A stretch of 64,000 bases of DNA from an uncultured Micrococcaceae bacterium (GTDB lineage Bacteria; Actinomycetota; Actinomycetes; Actinomycetales; Micrococcaceae): NCBI GenBank assembly GCA_947502645.1, contig CANNAD010000002.1, positions 310,001-374,000 on the forward strand, given 5' to 3'. Positions 39,965 through 51,130 of the stretch are shown piece by piece. How positions within the stretch are numbered: position 1 is the stretch's first letter; each line of letters opens with the position of its first letter. The position numbers were made by a program, and so were the translations under genes. Under the pieces are notes generated by a model. The model saw nothing but the letters and a program-made list of their open reading frames with translations. It was not told where the DNA came from and searched no databases.

Positions 39965-42046
39965 TCAGAGGCCATCCATGGCGTCGACCCGGACATGGAC
40001 CGGCTCCCCGACCCGCTTGGCCGACTGCGCCGATTTTCGCTCTTTCAATTGGCGAACAACGTCCGCCGCATCGTGGAAGCTGAAGAACAACAACAGCCTT
40101 GAGGCGTTCGGCATTCGGTGATCCTCAAGCGGAACAGGCCCGGCGACACGAACTGACTCGGGCAGGTTCAGGCCGTCCATGAAGACCGAGAGACTCTCCG
40201 CAGACCCTGTCAGTATCGCCGTTCGGACAGCTGGCGGAAGGCCTGCTTCTCTTCGCTCTGCGAGCTCCCGGGAGGCAGCACCAGCCGGATCCCAGCGCAC
40301 CAGAGAGGCAACCGACATCGACTCCCGGGCTGTCACTGCCACCACTCCCCCGTCCGTAGCCGAGCGTACCAGCACCGCAGCGTTGAACCATCGCCGCCGC
40401 GTCTCTTCCGAAGCACGAAGCGACTCCCGGGAGAGCATCATGTCCCCATCAAGCAGCAAGGCAGCAGCGTAGCCGCCTTCGCACACTGGTTCCGCGCCGG
40501 GAGTTGCCACCACAATCGCTGGCCTATCCCCAACACGGTCAACGATGTGATCACCCGAGGACGAAACAACCGGAACGGAAGGAAAGGCTCTGCCAAGGTC
40601 CTCAGCAGTCCGGCCAGCACCGATTGTCACCGCCCTGACATTGGTGTCCCCACAATGCGGACAGCGGAATCGCCGCTCTACGTGGCCGCACCACCGACAC
40701 GTCGGCACTGCGCCGCGCGCCGAAAGCGCGAGAGGACCAGGACACTGACTGCACCGTGCGGCCTCTCGACACGATGCGCAGGCCAGCCCGGGCGCGAACC
40801 CGGCTCTGGCCACCTGGATGAGGACCGGACCTGATTCCAGCCCCGCCCTGGCAACGTTCCAGGCTGAGTGAGGGATCCTTGCTTTGTAGGCCAGAGGATC
40901 AATGGTGCTCTGAAATGAATCAGCCGTATGCAATACGCGCGGCGACCGGCTGCGCAGCACGCTACGCTCAGCGTGAAGAGAGTGTGCCCATCCCGTATCC
41001 ACCAGACGCTGGGTCTCGGCACTTCGGCTGAACGCGCTCAGCAGGACAGCCGTTCGCTCATGTTCCGCCCTCAACAGCAGAACTTCCCTTGCATGCTGGT
41101 AGGGAGCACGCGGCTCGGCCAGCATCGAGTCGCCGTCGTCCCACAGACACACAAGTCCTAGATCACGGACCGGGGCGTAGGCTGCCGATCGTGTGCCAAT
41201 GGCCACCCGCGCATCCCCATGAAGGAGCGAAAGAAAATTTCGATACCGCGGTGTCGGTCCGTCTTCGGCGGTCAGACGGACGAAACGTTCAGCTCCAATT
41301 CGCTTCTCCAGCGCGGCAGCGAGAATAGCGAGAGTCCTCGCATCCGGAACTACCGCGATGGCACCTTTACCAAAATTAAGCGCCGCCTCGATGGCCTGCG
41401 CAATTTCCGCGGCCCAGGTCTCGCGACCAAACCCTCCCAGTGAACTCAATACCCCGCGCGGAGCGTCACCGGATGCGAGATGCTGCACGAACTTCTCACC
41501 GCCGGCATACCGGGCCAGCAAATGCGGCTGGTCCACGCTCATAGCCTCGCCCCCGACCGCCGAGTTCGACGGCGGTCCCTCAGCAAGTGGTGATGCAGGG
41601 CGGGCTGCAAATTCCTTGTCCACGCGAGCTACCCTCGGTGGCACAGCAGTCCGCAGCACATCCGACAACGTGCCGGCGTATCGATCAGCCACCAATCGAG
41701 CCAGATGCAGGACAGGCGCAGCTACAGGTTCATCTGAAATCACCCGCGATAGGGCCTGAAGGGATCCGCGAACGCTCGTCTGGGACCGGCGTTCAACTAC
41801 GTAGCCGTACAGACTCCGGCCCCCGAAACCCACGCGAACCCGAACACCGGGCTGAGCTGCATCTGACATCTCAGAGGGGACCAGATAATCGAACTCCCGA
41901 TCCAGATGAGGGACCGGCGAATCGAGAACCACACTGGCGTACGGTGCGTCGCCCTCAGGTACCGGGGTCCCCGCCGGCTTTCGCCCAGCTGGAAATCCGA
42001 GCAGTAGGGACAGCTGATGCGGTTCTTCGGATTCGTGCTGGTTCAC
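39965..42046 (-). CDS. priA: Primosomal protein N' (PriA), helicase motifs degenerate
   Basis: A 693-residue PriA homologue. The N-terminal 3'-binding domain is present, and eight Cys in four pairs (CASC, CSQC, CRWC, CPHC) keep the zinc module. The Walker A position reads SLGGFGRETW and the DEEH box reads WDDGD, so ATP hydrolysis is unlikely. Actinobacterial PriA proteins are known to lack detectable helicase motifs, so it is probably a replication-restart scaffold. It starts with GTG and follows metK by 4 bp, closing the pyrR-to-priA run. Confidence 0.92.
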   Translation of the reverse strand: MNQHESEEPHQLSLLLGFPAGRKPAGTPVPEGDAPYASVVLDSPVPHLDREFDYLVPSEMSDAAQPGVRVRVGFGGRSLYGYVVERRSQTSVRGSLQALSRVISDEPVAAPVLHLARLVADRYAGTLSDVLRTAVPPRVARVDKEFAARPASPLAEGPPSNSAVGGEAMSVDQPHLLARYAGGEKFVQHLASGDAPRGVLSSLGGFGRETWAAEIAQAIEAALNFGKGAIAVVPDARTLAILAAALEKRIGAERFVRLTAEDGPTPRYRNFLSLLHGDARVAIGTRSAAYAPVRDLGLVCLWDDGDSMLAEPRAPYQHAREVLLLRAEHERTAVLLSAFSRSAETQRLVDTGWAHSLHAERSVLRSRSPRVLHTADSFQSTIDPLAYKARIPHSAWNVARAGLESGPVLIQVARAGFAPGLACASCREAARCSQCPGPLALSARGAVPTCRWCGHVERRFRCPHCGDTNVRAVTIGAGRTAEDLGRAFPSVPVVSSSGDHIVDRVGDRPAIVVATPGAEPVCEGGYAAALLLDGDMMLSRESLRASEETRRRWFNAAVLVRSATDGGVVAVTARESMSVASLVRWDPAGAASRELAERREAGLPPAVRTAILTGSAESLSVFMDGLNLPESVRVAGPVPLEDHRMPNASRLLLFFSFHDAADVVRQLKERKSAQSAKRVGEPVHVRVDAMDGL

Positions 42047-42050
42047 GGAG

Positions 42051-43256
42051 TCACGCGTTGAAGTAGCGCCGCAGCTCGTCCGTCCGATCCGTCATTTCCC
42101 ATGTGAAGTCCGGATCCTCACGACCAAAGTGGCCGTGCGCCGCCGTCTTGCGGTAGATGGGCCGTAGGAGGTTCAGGTCATTGATGATCGCCAGCGGCCG
42201 AAGGTCGAACACCTCGGCAATGGCGCGTTCGATGGCTACCGGATCCACCGTCGCCGTACCGAAAGTCTCCACGTAAACGCCAACAGGACGAGCCATGCCA
42301 ATAGCGTACGCAATCTGAATCTCGGCCTGACGGGCGAGACCGGCGGCCACAACGTTCTTGGCAACCCAGCGCATGGCGTAGGCACCAGAACGGTCAACCT
42401 TCGAGGGATCCTTCCCGCTGAAAGCACCGCCCCCATGCCGGGCGAAACCACCATAGGTATCGACGATGATCTTCCGTCCAGTCAAGCCGGCGTCGCCCAC
42501 CGGACCGCCGATGATGAACTCTCCGCCGGGATTGAGGATGTACTCGACGTTGCCCACGTCAAGGTTTGACGATGCCAGTACCGGCGTAATGACTTCGCTG
42601 ACAAGCTCAGCACGAAGCCGGTTCAGTGATACCGCATCAGAGTGCTGCGATGAGATGACAACGGACTCGACAGAAACCGGTGTGTTCCCGTCATACCCGA
42701 TGGTGACCTGTGTCTTGCCGTCCGGCCGCAAGTAGTCCAGTGCACCGGATTTACGCACAGAGGTCAGTCTCTCGGACAACCTGTGGGCAAGCCAGATCGG
42801 TGTCGGCATGAGAACGGATGTCTCATCACTGGCGTAGCCGAACATGATGCCCTGATCCCCCGCGCCCTGGAGATCATATGGATCCGTTCCTGTTCCCTCG
42901 CGGGTCTCCCTCGAAGTGAACACCCCGGAAGCGATTTCCTGTGACTGTTGGCCAATGGAAACGTTCACTCCGCACCGCGCGCCGTCAAAGCCCTGCACGG
43001 AGGAATCGTAGCCAATCCCCAGAATCGTCTCGCGGACAATCTGCGGGATCTCGACGTAGCCGGACGTGGTCACCTCTCCGGCGACCTGGACCAGCCCGGT
43101 GGTGACGAGCGTCTCAACGGCAACACGGGAGTCCGGGTCCGCGGTCAGCAGGGCATCCAGGATCGCGTCGCTGATCTGATCGCAAATTTTGTCAGGATGT
43201 CCCTCAGTCACCGATTCTGAGGTAAACAGGCGCAGGGAATTAGTCTGTGAAGTCAC
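42051..43256 (-). CDS. metK: S-adenosylmethionine synthetase
   Basis: A 401-residue enzyme making SAM from methionine and ATP. The ATP motif GHPDK is at 19-23, GAGDQG follows, and [16 protein letters not shown] is the second signature. It starts at GTG 43256. It lies 17 bp after coaBC, leaving no room for a riboswitch. Together with coaBC and priA it continues the actinobacterial run from gmk-rpoZ. Confidence 0.98.
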   Translation of the reverse strand: MTSQTNSLRLFTSESVTEGHPDKICDQISDAILDALLTADPDSRVAVETLVTTGLVQVAGEVTTSGYVEIPQIVRETILGIGYDSSVQGFDGARCGVNVSIGQQSQEIASGVFTSRETREGTGTDPYDLQGAGDQGIMFGYASDETSVLMPTPIWLAHRLSERLTSVRKSGALDYLRPDGKTQVTIGYDGNTPVSVESVVISSQHSDAVSLNRLRAELVSEVITPVLASSNLDVGNVEYILNPGGEFIIGGPVGDAGLTGRKIIVDTYGGFARHGGGAFSGKDPSKVDRSGAYAMRWVAKNVVAAGLARQAEIQIAYAIGMARPVGVYVETFGTATVDPVAIERAIAEVFDLRPLAIINDLNLLRPIYRKTAAHGHFGREDPDFTWEMTDRTDELRRYFNA

Positions 43257-43273
43257 GGATTCACTCTACTTGG

Positions 43274-44485
43274 TTACGCCATGAGTGCGGCAATGCGTGT
43301 CATGACGGCTCTGCCAACCTCATCTTTGGTACCCCGGGCAGATGACGTTTCAGATACACCCGCGCTCAGGATGGTCACAGCATTGGAATCCTCACCAAAA
43401 ACGCTCCCGCCACCGACGTCATTGAGAACGAGAATGTCACATCCCTTGCGCGCAAGTTTCTCTCGGGCATATGACAGTGGGTCGCCACCGGCATCACCGG
43501 TTTCCGCAGCGAAGCCGGCGATAAGAACGTCGAGTCCAGCCGAGTCACGTTCCTCAACCAGTCCGCGAAGAATATCCGGTGTGCGCACCAACTCGATGAC
43601 CGGGTCCGTCTGGCCCTCACGCTTTTTGATCTTGCTGTCGGAGACTTCCGCGGGACGAAAGTCCGCCACGGCCGCGGCCATAACGACTACGTCCGCTGTG
43701 GGGAGCTGCTCCATGACTGCGCGCTGCATCTGCTCAGCGGTTTCGACCCGCAGGGCCGTGGCCCCATCTGCTATGGGCACATCAATGTTGGCGGCAATCA
43801 CGTGCACAGAAGCACCTGCCTCGATGGCTGCCCTGGCAACCGCCATACCCTGCCGGCCGGAGGACCGGTTACCCAGGAAACGGACAGGATCCAGCGGTTC
43901 ACGAGTGCCGCCTGCTGTGACGACCACTCTCTTCCCCGCCAGCTGTCCGTGGCCACTCGTACCGTCCAGAAAGGATGCCAGGGCTTCAAATATGGCTGAT
44001 GGTTCGGGCAGACGTCCGGGACCCGAATCCGGGCCAGTCAAACGCCCGGAGTCCGGTTCAAGTACGGTGTTGCCGCGTTCGCGAAGAATTTCGACATTGC
44101 GGGCAGTTGCCGGATGCTGCCACATTTCCGTGTGCATTGCGGGCACAAAAAAGGCCTTTGGTCCGGCCATCAACAACGTGGTGGTCAGCAGGTCACCAGC
44201 AAAGCCACCTGCGGCTTTGGCCAGGAGGTCCGCAGTCGCGGGGGCGACGACGACAAGGTCCGCTTCCTGACCGAGGCGGACATGATTTACCTGAGGCACA
44301 CCGTCAAAAACGTTGTTCGTGACCGCTTTGCCTGACAGTGCCTCCCAGGTAGCCGTTCCGACGAAACGCGTGGCCGATTCGGTGGGTACCACCGTGACGT
44401 CGTGCCCCGACTCCGTTAGCAGACGGAGCAACGACACCGCTTTGAAAGCAGCGATACCGCCGCCGACACCCAGAACAATCCGCAT
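43274..44485 (-). CDS. coaBC: Bifunctional phosphopantothenoylcysteine decarboxylase / phosphopantothenate-cysteine ligase
   Basis: About 403 residues. The N-terminal flavin-dependent CoaC domain (1 to about 175) has the active His in QVNHVRLG (His68) and PAMHTEMW at 115-122. The CoaB ligase domain (about 185-403) includes GGTREPLDPVRFLGNRSSG and the KIKKR lysine cluster. Together they make 4'-phosphopantetheine for CoA. The start at ATG 44485 gives MRIVLGVGGGIAAFK; the longer frame to 44593 would overlap rpoZ. Confidence 0.96.
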   Translation of the reverse strand: MRIVLGVGGGIAAFKAVSLLRLLTESGHDVTVVPTESATRFVGTATWEALSGKAVTNNVFDGVPQVNHVRLGQEADLVVVAPATADLLAKAAGGFAGDLLTTTLLMAGPKAFFVPAMHTEMWQHPATARNVEILRERGNTVLEPDSGRLTGPDSGPGRLPEPSAIFEALASFLDGTSGHGQLAGKRVVVTAGGTREPLDPVRFLGNRSSGRQGMAVARAAIEAGASVHVIAANIDVPIADGATALRVETAEQMQRAVMEQLPTADVVVMAAAVADFRPAEVSDSKIKKREGQTDPVIELVRTPDILRGLVEERDSAGLDVLIAGFAAETGDAGGDPLSYAREKLARKGCDILVLNDVGGGSVFGEDSNAVTILSAGVSETSSARGTKDEVGRAVMTRIAALMA

Positions 44486-44507
44486 AGCGCTTCGTCCCCT
44501 GCCTGTG

Positions 44508-44774
44508 TTACTCGGCGGCTTCGACGTCCATGGGCCGGGAGACCAGCATGCCCTCGTTGATCTCGCGCAGGGCGATGGACAAAGACTTCTCATTCAGCCG
44601 GGTGTCGACCAGAGGGCCCACGTACTCAAAAAGGCCCTCATGGAGCTGCGAGTAATAGGCGTTGATCTGCCGGGCCCGCTTGGCTCCGTAGATCACCAGA
44701 GCATACTTGGAGTCAGTAGCTTCCAGGAGCTCGTCGATCGGCGGATTGATGATGCCCTCGGGATGTGTAGACAC
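44508..44774 (-). CDS. rpoZ: DNA-directed RNA polymerase subunit omega
   Basis: 88 residues. Omega helps assemble the beta-prime subunit into RNA polymerase. The family block [20 protein letters not shown] and [12 protein letters not shown] is intact. GTG 44774 follows GGAG; the frame extends further upstream but overlaps gmk and is not omega-like. It lies between gmk and coaBC. Confidence 0.96.
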   Translation of the reverse strand: MSTHPEGIINPPIDELLEATDSKYALVIYGAKRARQINAYYSQLHEGLFEYVGPLVDTRLNEKSLSIALREINEGMLVSRPMDVEAAE

Positions 44775-44808
44775 AGTTTCTCCAAATTCCTTGTGTGGGC
44801 CGCGCAGA

Positions 44809-45378
44809 CTAGCTATCCCGCGGATGAATGCCCATAAGTGATACAAGCTCAGCTGCAGCCCGGCGAACATCATCATTGACGACGGTATGATCGAACTCGG
44901 ACTCGGCAGCAAGTTCCAGTTTAGCGGTTTCCAGACGACGCTGCTGCTCCTCGGTGCTTTCTGTGCCGCGTCCCACCAACCGCCGGACCATTTCGTCCCA
45001 GGATGGCGGAGTAAGAAAGACGAAGTTGGCGTCCGGCATGGACTCCTTCACCTGACGTGCGCCCTGAAGATCGATTTCAAGCAGCACTGACTTTCCAGCC
45101 GCCATCGCCTCTTCCACTGTTCGGCGAAGAGTGCCATAGCGGTTCCTGCCATGAACGACGGCCCACTCCAGCAGCTGTCCGTCGGCCACCAGTGACTCGA
45201 ACTCGGATGTGCTGACGAAATAGTAATGGACGCCGTCTTCCTCGCCCGTTCTGGGTGGCCGCGTGGTTGCCGATACAGACAGCCAGACCTCAGGATAGTT
45301 GTCCCTGATGTATGTGGAGACAGTCCCTTTGCCAACGGCCGTAGGCCCTGCAAGTACCGTCAGCCGGGGGTGCGACAC
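44809..45378 (-). CDS. gmk: Guanylate kinase
   Basis: A 189-residue kinase converting GMP to GDP. The P-loop GPTAVGKG is at 11-18, and the GMP-binding region includes [19 protein letters not shown]. The start is GTG 45378 after AGGAAGG. It is 11 bp after mihF and upstream of rpoZ, the common gmk-rpoZ pair. Confidence 0.97.
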   Translation of the reverse strand: MSHPRLTVLAGPTAVGKGTVSTYIRDNYPEVWLSVSATTRPPRTGEEDGVHYYFVSTSEFESLVADGQLLEWAVVHGRNRYGTLRRTVEEAMAAGKSVLLEIDLQGARQVKESMPDANFVFLTPPSWDEMVRRLVGRGTESTEEQQRRLETAKLELAAESEFDHTVVNDDVRRAAAELVSLMGIHPRDS

Positions 45379-45389
45379 GTGGTTCCTTC

Positions 45390-45722
45390 CTAGTGTGGAT
45401 CTCTTGCCTGAGCGGACAAGTGCTCCACCAACGCGTTTTTCTGATGAATTCCGAGTCCCCGCACGCGGCGCGTGAGGGCAATTCCTACTTCGTCCATAAT
45501 GGCCTTGGCCCGCACCTCGCCAATTCCGGGAAGCGCGCGAAGGAGGTCAACGACCCGCAGCCGTCCCACGGCGTCCTCTGAGGCACGTCCATGGATGACT
45601 TCTCCCACAGAGATGTTACCGCTCTTGAGCCCTGCCTTGACCTCAGCGCGGACAGCACGGGCCGCCGTGGCCTTCTGCCGGGCCTGGCTTCGTTCTGACT
45701 CCGTAAGAGGCAACAGATTCAC
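45390..45722 (-). CDS. mihF: Integration host factor, actinobacterial type
   Basis: A 110-residue nucleoid protein specific to actinobacteria, unrelated in fold to HU/IHF. The C-terminal helix-two-turn-helix DNA-binding part has [18 protein letters not shown] followed by RRVRGLG; the N-terminal helix is Arg/Glu-rich. mIHF bends and compacts DNA and is essential in mycobacteria. The GTG at 45722 follows GGGGAGA. A possible separate promoter lies at 45787-45814 at the end of pyrF. Confidence 0.95.
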   Translation of the reverse strand: MNLLPLTESERSQARQKATAARAVRAEVKAGLKSGNISVGEVIHGRASEDAVGRLRVVDLLRALPGIGEVRAKAIMDEVGIALTRRVRGLGIHQKNALVEHLSAQARDPH

Positions 45723-45767
45723 AGGGGTCTCCCCGGACGTTTAGCAACCGGATCTGATGGTGCTGAT

Positions 45768-45814
45768 GGACTGGACGTGCTCTGAACCTATAGGCAATCC
45801 AGTCCCGAAATCAA
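45768..45814 (-). promoter_or_regulatory. Candidate mihF promoter inside an inverted repeat
   Basis: On the minus strand TTGATT (45814-45809), a 16-bp spacer and TATAGG (45792-45787) resemble a sigma-A promoter. An 8-bp inverted repeat, GGACTGGA (45768-45775) and TCCAGTCC (45798-45805), brackets the -10. The -35 overlaps the end of pyrF. It could be an autoregulatory site or a hairpin. Confidence 0.4.
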
Positions 45815-46659
45815 TCCGTCAGTCCGATCCGGAGCTCCGTTGCAGTCAACTCCGCCCTCTCACGCATGGACTTTGCATCCGGTCCGGCTCGAAGGACGTC
45901 ACGGCTTGAACTGGCCAGCACATTCGACTTCGCCGCACCGAATACCCGCTCAAGATCCGCAGGCCCGGCGCCCTGCGCACCAATTCCCGGCGCCAGAATG
46001 GCACCTCCCATGGCCCCGATATCAATACCGAGGTCACCCAGCGCGGGGCCAACGGTAGCCCCAATCACGAGCCCCACGCTGCCCAGATCTGCTGCGCCCT
46101 GGTTCTCACGGGCGGCGTCATCGACGATGGACCGGGCGACGGAGTCCTGCCCTCCGCGATGCTGCAGCGAGGCACCATCAGGGTTGGATGTCAGGGCAAG
46201 AACGAACACTCCCCTACCCGTAACGCGCGCCAGATCCAGGGCAGGCCGCAGGGAACCGAAGCCCAGATACGGGCTGATGGTGACCGCGTCCGCTGCCAGA
46301 GGCGAGGAGTCACTCAACCAGGCGTCTGCGTACGCAGACATGGTGGAGCCAATGTCTCCCCGCTTGGCATCAGCAATCGTGAGTACGTTCCGCTGCCGGC
46401 ATTCCTCCAACACCTTCTCCAGAACTGCGATGCCTCGCGAACCGTGGCGCTCAAAGAACGCCACCTGCGGTTTGAGAACGGCAATGTGACCAGCCAACGC
46501 ATCGACGACGGAAAGCGAGAAGCTCTCCAACCCCGCGACGTCGTCGTTCAGTCCCCAGTCCGCCAGCAGTCCTGGGTGAGGATCAATGCCGACGCACAGG
46601 GGACCGAATGAGTCCATCGCGCTCCGGAGCCTGACGCCAAAACTCTCCCGCTCAGTCAT
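45811..46659 (-). CDS. pyrF: Orotidine 5'-phosphate decarboxylase (type 2)
   Basis: About 282 residues, the longer type 2 form usual in actinobacteria. It decarboxylates OMP to UMP, the last step of the pathway. The active motif [10 protein letters not shown] is at 97-106 with Lys99. ATG 46659 overlaps carB by 8 bp, indicating coupling; a longer frame reaches 46716 within carB and is unlikely. Confidence 0.95.
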   Translation of the reverse strand: MTERESFGVRLRSAMDSFGPLCVGIDPHPGLLADWGLNDDVAGLESFSLSVVDALAGHIAVLKPQVAFFERHGSRGIAVLEKVLEECRQRNVLTIADAKRGDIGSTMSAYADAWLSDSSPLAADAVTISPYLGFGSLRPALDLARVTGRGVFVLALTSNPDGASLQHRGGQDSVARSIVDDAARENQGAADLGSVGLVIGATVGPALGDLGIDIGAMGGAILAPGIGAQGAGPADLERVFGAAKSNVLASSSRDVLRAGPDAKSMRERAELTATELRIGLTD

Positions 46660-49600
46660 CGGCGGTGATCCGCATCTTCTCCGCATGCTCCTGCAGGGAA
46701 GTGACATCCCACTCAAAGGTCCTCATGGCCTCGATGGCCTGTACCGCCGCGCCAACTTCGGCAACTGTGGTGATCACCGGAATACCGTAGGACGTTGCTG
46801 CCGCCCGAATTTCGTAGCCGTCGCCGCGAGCCGCCCCGCCGGAGGGAGTGTTGACGACCATGCCAATTTCTCCGGCGTTGATGAGATCGACAATGGTTCC
46901 CTCACCGTTCGGCCCCACGCCTTCTCCGACCTTGCGGATGGTTTGCGCACGAATACCGTTGCGCTGCAGCACCTCAGCTGTACCACCGGTGGAAAGAATC
47001 TCGAACCCGAGATCGGAAAGCTTCTTGATGGGCATGATGATGCCCCGCTTCTCACGATTTGAGACGGAAACGAAGATTTTCCCCGTTGTCGGCAGTGCGT
47101 TGTTGGCTGCAGACTGACTCTTCGCGAAGGCGGTATCAAAGAACCTGTCAATACCCATGACCTCGCCGGTGGACCGCATTTCAGGGCCCAGCAGCGAATC
47201 GACAACCCGGCCCTCAGCGGTACGGAACCTGTTGAACGGCAGGACAGCTTCCTTGACGGACACTGGTGCGTCAGAGGCCAACCGCGAGCCGTCACCGGAC
47301 TCCGGCAGCAGGTGGTACGCGCTGCGCAGCTGGTGAATCGTCACACCTGTGCCGATGAGAGCGGCAGCTTTGGCCAGCTGGACTCCGGTGGCCTTGGAGA
47401 CGAATGGGACGGTCCGTGAAGCGCGCGGGTTGGCCTCCAGCACGTACAGGACGTCGGATGCCAGGGCGAACTGAATGTTGATCAGGCCCCGAACGCCAAC
47501 TCCCTCCGCAATAGCGCGGGTAGCCTGCCTGACCCGGTCCAGCACGTCCCGGCCCAAGGTGATCGGCGGAAGGACACAGGCAGAGTCGCCGGAATGGATG
47601 CCGGCTTCCTCGATATGCTCCATGATCCCGCCGAGGTACAGGTCTTTACCGTCAAAGAGGGCATCAACATCAATCTCTACAGCGTCTTCCAGGAACCGAT
47701 CGATCAATACGGGATGGTCTTCGGTGATCTCCGTGGCGTTCGCAATGTAGCGCGAGAGGTTGGCCTCGTCATAAACAATCTCCATGCCGCGTCCGCCGAG
47801 GACGTAGGACGGGCGGACGAGCACCGGGTAACCAATTTCATCCGCAATCTTCCGGGCATCAAGGAAAGACACCGCTGTCCCGTTCTTCGGCGCGATGAGT
47901 CCGGCCTCATCAAGCACCCGGCTGAACGCACCGCGGTGCTCAGCGAGATCGATGGCCGCCGGCGACGTGCCCAGAATCGGGACACCGGCGTCGGCCAGCG
48001 CCTTCGAGAGCTTGAGGGGCGTCTGCCCACCGAGCTGCACAAAGACGCCCATGACGCCGCCCGTGCGCTCTTCGGCACCAATGACCTCGAGAACATCTTC
48101 CAGAGTCAGCGGCTCGAAGTACAGGCGGGTCGAGACATCGTAGTCAGTGGAGACGGTCTCAGGGTTGCAGTTGATCATGACGGTCTCGTACCCGGCTTTA
48201 CGCAACGCCATCGTGGCGTGGACGCAGGAGTAGTCGAACTCGATACCCTGGCCGATCCTGTTAGGACCGGAACCAAGAATGATGATCGAGGGCTTTGCAT
48301 GCAGTTCCACTTCGTCCTCCTCGTCATACGAGGAGTAGTGGTACGGGGTGAAGGCTGCGAACTCAGCTGCGCAGGTGTCCACTGTCTTGAAAACCGGCCG
48401 TACACCGAGGGCATGCCTCACTCCACGGACAACGTCCTCCTGCATGTGGGACAGGGACCCGATCTGCGCGTCCGAGAAGCCGTGACGCTTGGCACGCCGC
48501 AGAATGGCCTCGGTGAGCGAGTTGGCAGTCCGGACTTCTGCGGCAACCTCGTTGAGGAGCACCAGCTGGTCGAGGAACCATGGATCGATACCGGTGGCCT
48601 CGTACAGCTGCTCGACGGTAGCCCCGCCGAGCAGCGCCTGCTGCACCTGCGACAGCCGCGCCGTCGTCGGGATTTTCGCTGACTCAATCAGCGCTGGAAC
48701 ATCCAGCTCATCTACGGGCTGGAATTCGAGCTCGGAACCCTTCTGTTCCAGCGACCGGAGCGCCTTCTGCAGGGCCTCGCTGAAGTTCCGGCCGATAGCC
48801 ATGGCCTCGCCAACCGATTTCATGGTGGTGGTCAGCGTCGTATCAGCGGCCGGGAACTTCTCAAAAGCGAACCGCGGAACCTTCACGACCACGTAATCGA
48901 GGGTCGGTTCAAAGGAGGCCGGGGTCTTCTGGGTGATGTCGTTGGGGATCTCGTCCAACGTGTAACCCAGCGAGAGTTTCGTGGCGATCTTGGCGATGGC
49001 AAACCCGGTGGCTTTCGACGCCAGAGCAGACGAACGCGATACCCGCGGGTTCATTTCAATCACGACGACGCGGCCGGTGTCCGGTTCGATCGCGAACTGG
49101 ATGTTACATCCACCGGTGTCCACGCCTACCTCACGGATGACGGCGATGGAAATGTCCCGGAGCTTCTGATACTCACGGTCCGTCAACGTCATCGCCGGAG
49201 CGACCGTGATGGAATCTCCCGTGTGAACGCCAACCGGGTCAACGTTTTCGATGCTGCAGACGACGACGACGTTGTCGTTGCGGTCCCGCATCATTTCCAG
49301 CTCGTATTCCTTCCAGCCGAGGATGCTCTCTTCGAGCAGAACCTCGCTGCTGGGGCTGTACTGGATACCGGCGCCGGCGATGCGGCGTAGATCTTCCTCG
49401 TTGTAGGCGAGCCCGGATCCGAGCCCGCCCATGGTGAAGGAGGGCCGCACAACCATGGGATAACCAAGTTCATCAGCAGCGGCAAAGGCCTCATCCAACG
49501 AATGGACGATGACGGAACGCGCTGACTCGGCGCCACACCGCTCCACCACGCCCTTGAACTTCTCCCGGTTTTCTCCGAGCTCGATGGCAGCGATATTGGC

Positions 49601-49951
49601 GCCGATCAGCTCTACGTTGTACTTTTCGAGAACACCGTTCTTGTCCAGGGCGATTGCCGTGTTCAGAGCCGTCTGACCACCGAGTGTCGGCAGAATGGCG
49701 TCCGGTCGTTCCTTGGCGATGATCTTCTCCACAACCTCGGGGGTTATGGGCTCCACATAGGTTGCATCGGCGAATTCAGGGTCTGTCATGATGGTCGCCG
49801 GGTTCGAGTTCACGAGGATGACGCGCAGTCCCTCGTCCCGAAGTACCCGCAGCGCCTGGGTGCCTGAGTAGTCGAATTCGGCAGCCTGACCGATAACGAT
49901 GGGGCCCGATCCGATGACCAGAACGCTCTTGAGGTCTGTACGCAGTGGCAT
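46652..49951 (-). CDS. carB: Carbamoyl-phosphate synthase large subunit
   Basis: A 1099-residue subunit with two ATP-grasp halves (about 1-400 and 550-940), each with a preATP-grasp and an ATP-grasp domain, an oligomerisation part between them and a C-terminal MGS allosteric domain (from about 950). Signature runs [17 protein letters not shown] and [14 protein letters not shown] mark the two halves. With CarA it makes carbamoyl phosphate from glutamine, bicarbonate and ATP, used for both pyrimidines and arginine. Start abuts carA stop. Confidence 0.98.
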   Translation of the reverse strand: MPLRTDLKSVLVIGSGPIVIGQAAEFDYSGTQALRVLRDEGLRVILVNSNPATIMTDPEFADATYVEPITPEVVEKIIAKERPDAILPTLGGQTALNTAIALDKNGVLEKYNVELIGANIAAIELGENREKFKGVVERCGAESARSVIVHSLDEAFAAADELGYPMVVRPSFTMGGLGSGLAYNEEDLRRIAGAGIQYSPSSEVLLEESILGWKEYELEMMRDRNDNVVVVCSIENVDPVGVHTGDSITVAPAMTLTDREYQKLRDISIAVIREVGVDTGGCNIQFAIEPDTGRVVVIEMNPRVSRSSALASKATGFAIAKIATKLSLGYTLDEIPNDITQKTPASFEPTLDYVVVKVPRFAFEKFPAADTTLTTTMKSVGEAMAIGRNFSEALQKALRSLEQKGSELEFQPVDELDVPALIESAKIPTTARLSQVQQALLGGATVEQLYEATGIDPWFLDQLVLLNEVAAEVRTANSLTEAILRRAKRHGFSDAQIGSLSHMQEDVVRGVRHALGVRPVFKTVDTCAAEFAAFTPYHYSSYDEEDEVELHAKPSIIILGSGPNRIGQGIEFDYSCVHATMALRKAGYETVMINCNPETVSTDYDVSTRLYFEPLTLEDVLEVIGAEERTGGVMGVFVQLGGQTPLKLSKALADAGVPILGTSPAAIDLAEHRGAFSRVLDEAGLIAPKNGTAVSFLDARKIADEIGYPVLVRPSYVLGGRGMEIVYDEANLSRYIANATEITEDHPVLIDRFLEDAVEIDVDALFDGKDLYLGGIMEHIEEAGIHSGDSACVLPPITLGRDVLDRVRQATRAIAEGVGVRGLINIQFALASDVLYVLEANPRASRTVPFVSKATGVQLAKAAALIGTGVTIHQLRSAYHLLPESGDGSRLASDAPVSVKEAVLPFNRFRTAEGRVVDSLLGPEMRSTGEVMGIDRFFDTAFAKSQSAANNALPTTGKIFVSVSNREKRGIIMPIKKLSDLGFEILSTGGTAEVLQRNGIRAQTIRKVGEGVGPNGEGTIVDLINAGEIGMVVNTPSGGAARGDGYEIRAAATSYGIPVITTVAEVGAAVQAIEAMRTFEWDVTSLQEHAEKMRITADD

Positions 49952-51130
49952 TTACTTCACTTCCTGGCTTGAGGCGGCCGACATGAGGTCGATGAACCTG
50001 TCGAAGAGGTAGGCGGAATCGTGCGGTCCGGCCGCCGCTTCAGGGTGGTATTGGACGGAGAACGCGGGGATGTCCAGGCAGGACAGCCCTTCGACGACGT
50101 CGTCGTTGAGGCTCACATGGCTGACTTCAACCCTGCCGAAACGTTCCTCGGGCGCTTGCACGGGGCCGTCCAGCGGTGCATCCACTGCGAAGCCGTGGTT
50201 TTGTGAGGTGATTTCCACTTTCCCGGTTCTGCGGTCCAGTACGGGCTGGTTGATGCCGCGGTGCCCGAACCTGAGCTTGTACGTGCCGAATCCGAGGGCA
50301 CGGCCAAGGATCTGGTTGCCGAAGCAGATGCCGAAGAAGGGGATTTTGTGTTCCAGAATCTGCCGTAGGACGGCAACCTGCGGGTCCGCTGTGGCGGGGT
50401 CACCGGGACCGTTGGACATGAACACACCATCGGCGTTGATGTCGCGAATCTCTTCATACGTGGACGCTGCCGGCATGATGTGGACACGGACTCCACGTTC
50501 AGCCAGACGACGCGGCGTCATCGACTTGATACCTAGGTCGAGTGCAGCCACCGTGAATTTGGGCTCGCCCTCCCAGCCGTGATCCGAGGGTTCTACGGTG
50601 TGGACTTCATCCACACTGACTTCCTCGGCCAGTCTGGCACCTTCCATCGACGGCTGTTCACGAACGGTTTTCAGCAGGACGTCGGCTGCCGCTGAGGCGT
50701 CTGGTCCTGAGAAGATCCCCGCTTTCATGGCGCCGCGTTCGCGCAGGTGGCGGGTGATGGCCCGCGTATCCACGCCCTGGATTCCAACGACGCCCTGCTC
50801 GGCCAACTGGTCCTGGAGGCTCTGCTCGCTGCGCCAGTTCGATGGACGTCGTGCGGCATCGCGGACAATGTAGCCCGCTACCCAAATCCGGCGGGACTCG
50901 GCGTCGTCCGCGTTGACGCCCGTATTGCCGATGTGCGGCGCAGTCTGGACCACGAGCTGCCGCGCGTAGGACGGGTCGGTGATCGTTTCCTGGTAACCGG
51001 TCATGCCGGTGGCGAATACTGCTTCGCCCAGTGCCGTCCCGAGCGCGCCGTAACTGGTTCCCTTGAACGTCCTGCCATCATCCAGTACCAATACTGCCGG
51101 TACTTCTTGTTTTGCTTCGTGCTCAGTCAC
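49952..51130 (-). CDS. carA: Carbamoyl-phosphate synthase small subunit
   Basis: A 392-residue glutaminase subunit. The N-terminal CPSase domain is followed by a class I glutamine amidotransferase with Cys269 (FGICFGNQ) and the His362/Glu364 pair in VQYHPEA, so it is catalytically complete. It starts with GTG and overlaps the upstream membrane-protein gene by GTGA. Confidence 0.97.
   Translation of the reverse strand: MTEHEAKQEVPAVLVLDDGRTFKGTSYGALGTALGEAVFATGMTGYQETITDPSYARQLVVQTAPHIGNTGVNADDAESRRIWVAGYIVRDAARRPSNWRSEQSLQDQLAEQGVVGIQGVDTRAITRHLRERGAMKAGIFSGPDASAAADVLLKTVREQPSMEGARLAEEVSVDEVHTVEPSDHGWEGEPKFTVAALDLGIKSMTPRRLAERGVRVHIMPAASTYEEIRDINADGVFMSNGPGDPATADPQVAVLRQILEHKIPFFGICFGNQILGRALGFGTYKLRFGHRGINQPVLDRRTGKVEITSQNHGFAVDAPLDGPVQAPEERFGRVEVSHVSLNDDVVEGLSCLDIPAFSVQYHPEAAAGPHDSAYLFDRFIDLMSAASSQEVK

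Noticed and set aside
43257-43273. SAM riboswitch upstream of metK
   Set aside because: Only 17 bp separate coaBC from metK, so there is no room.
47594-48682. A 362-codon plus-strand frame inside carB
   Set aside because: It lies entirely antisense to carB and shows no recognisable domain or ribosome site.
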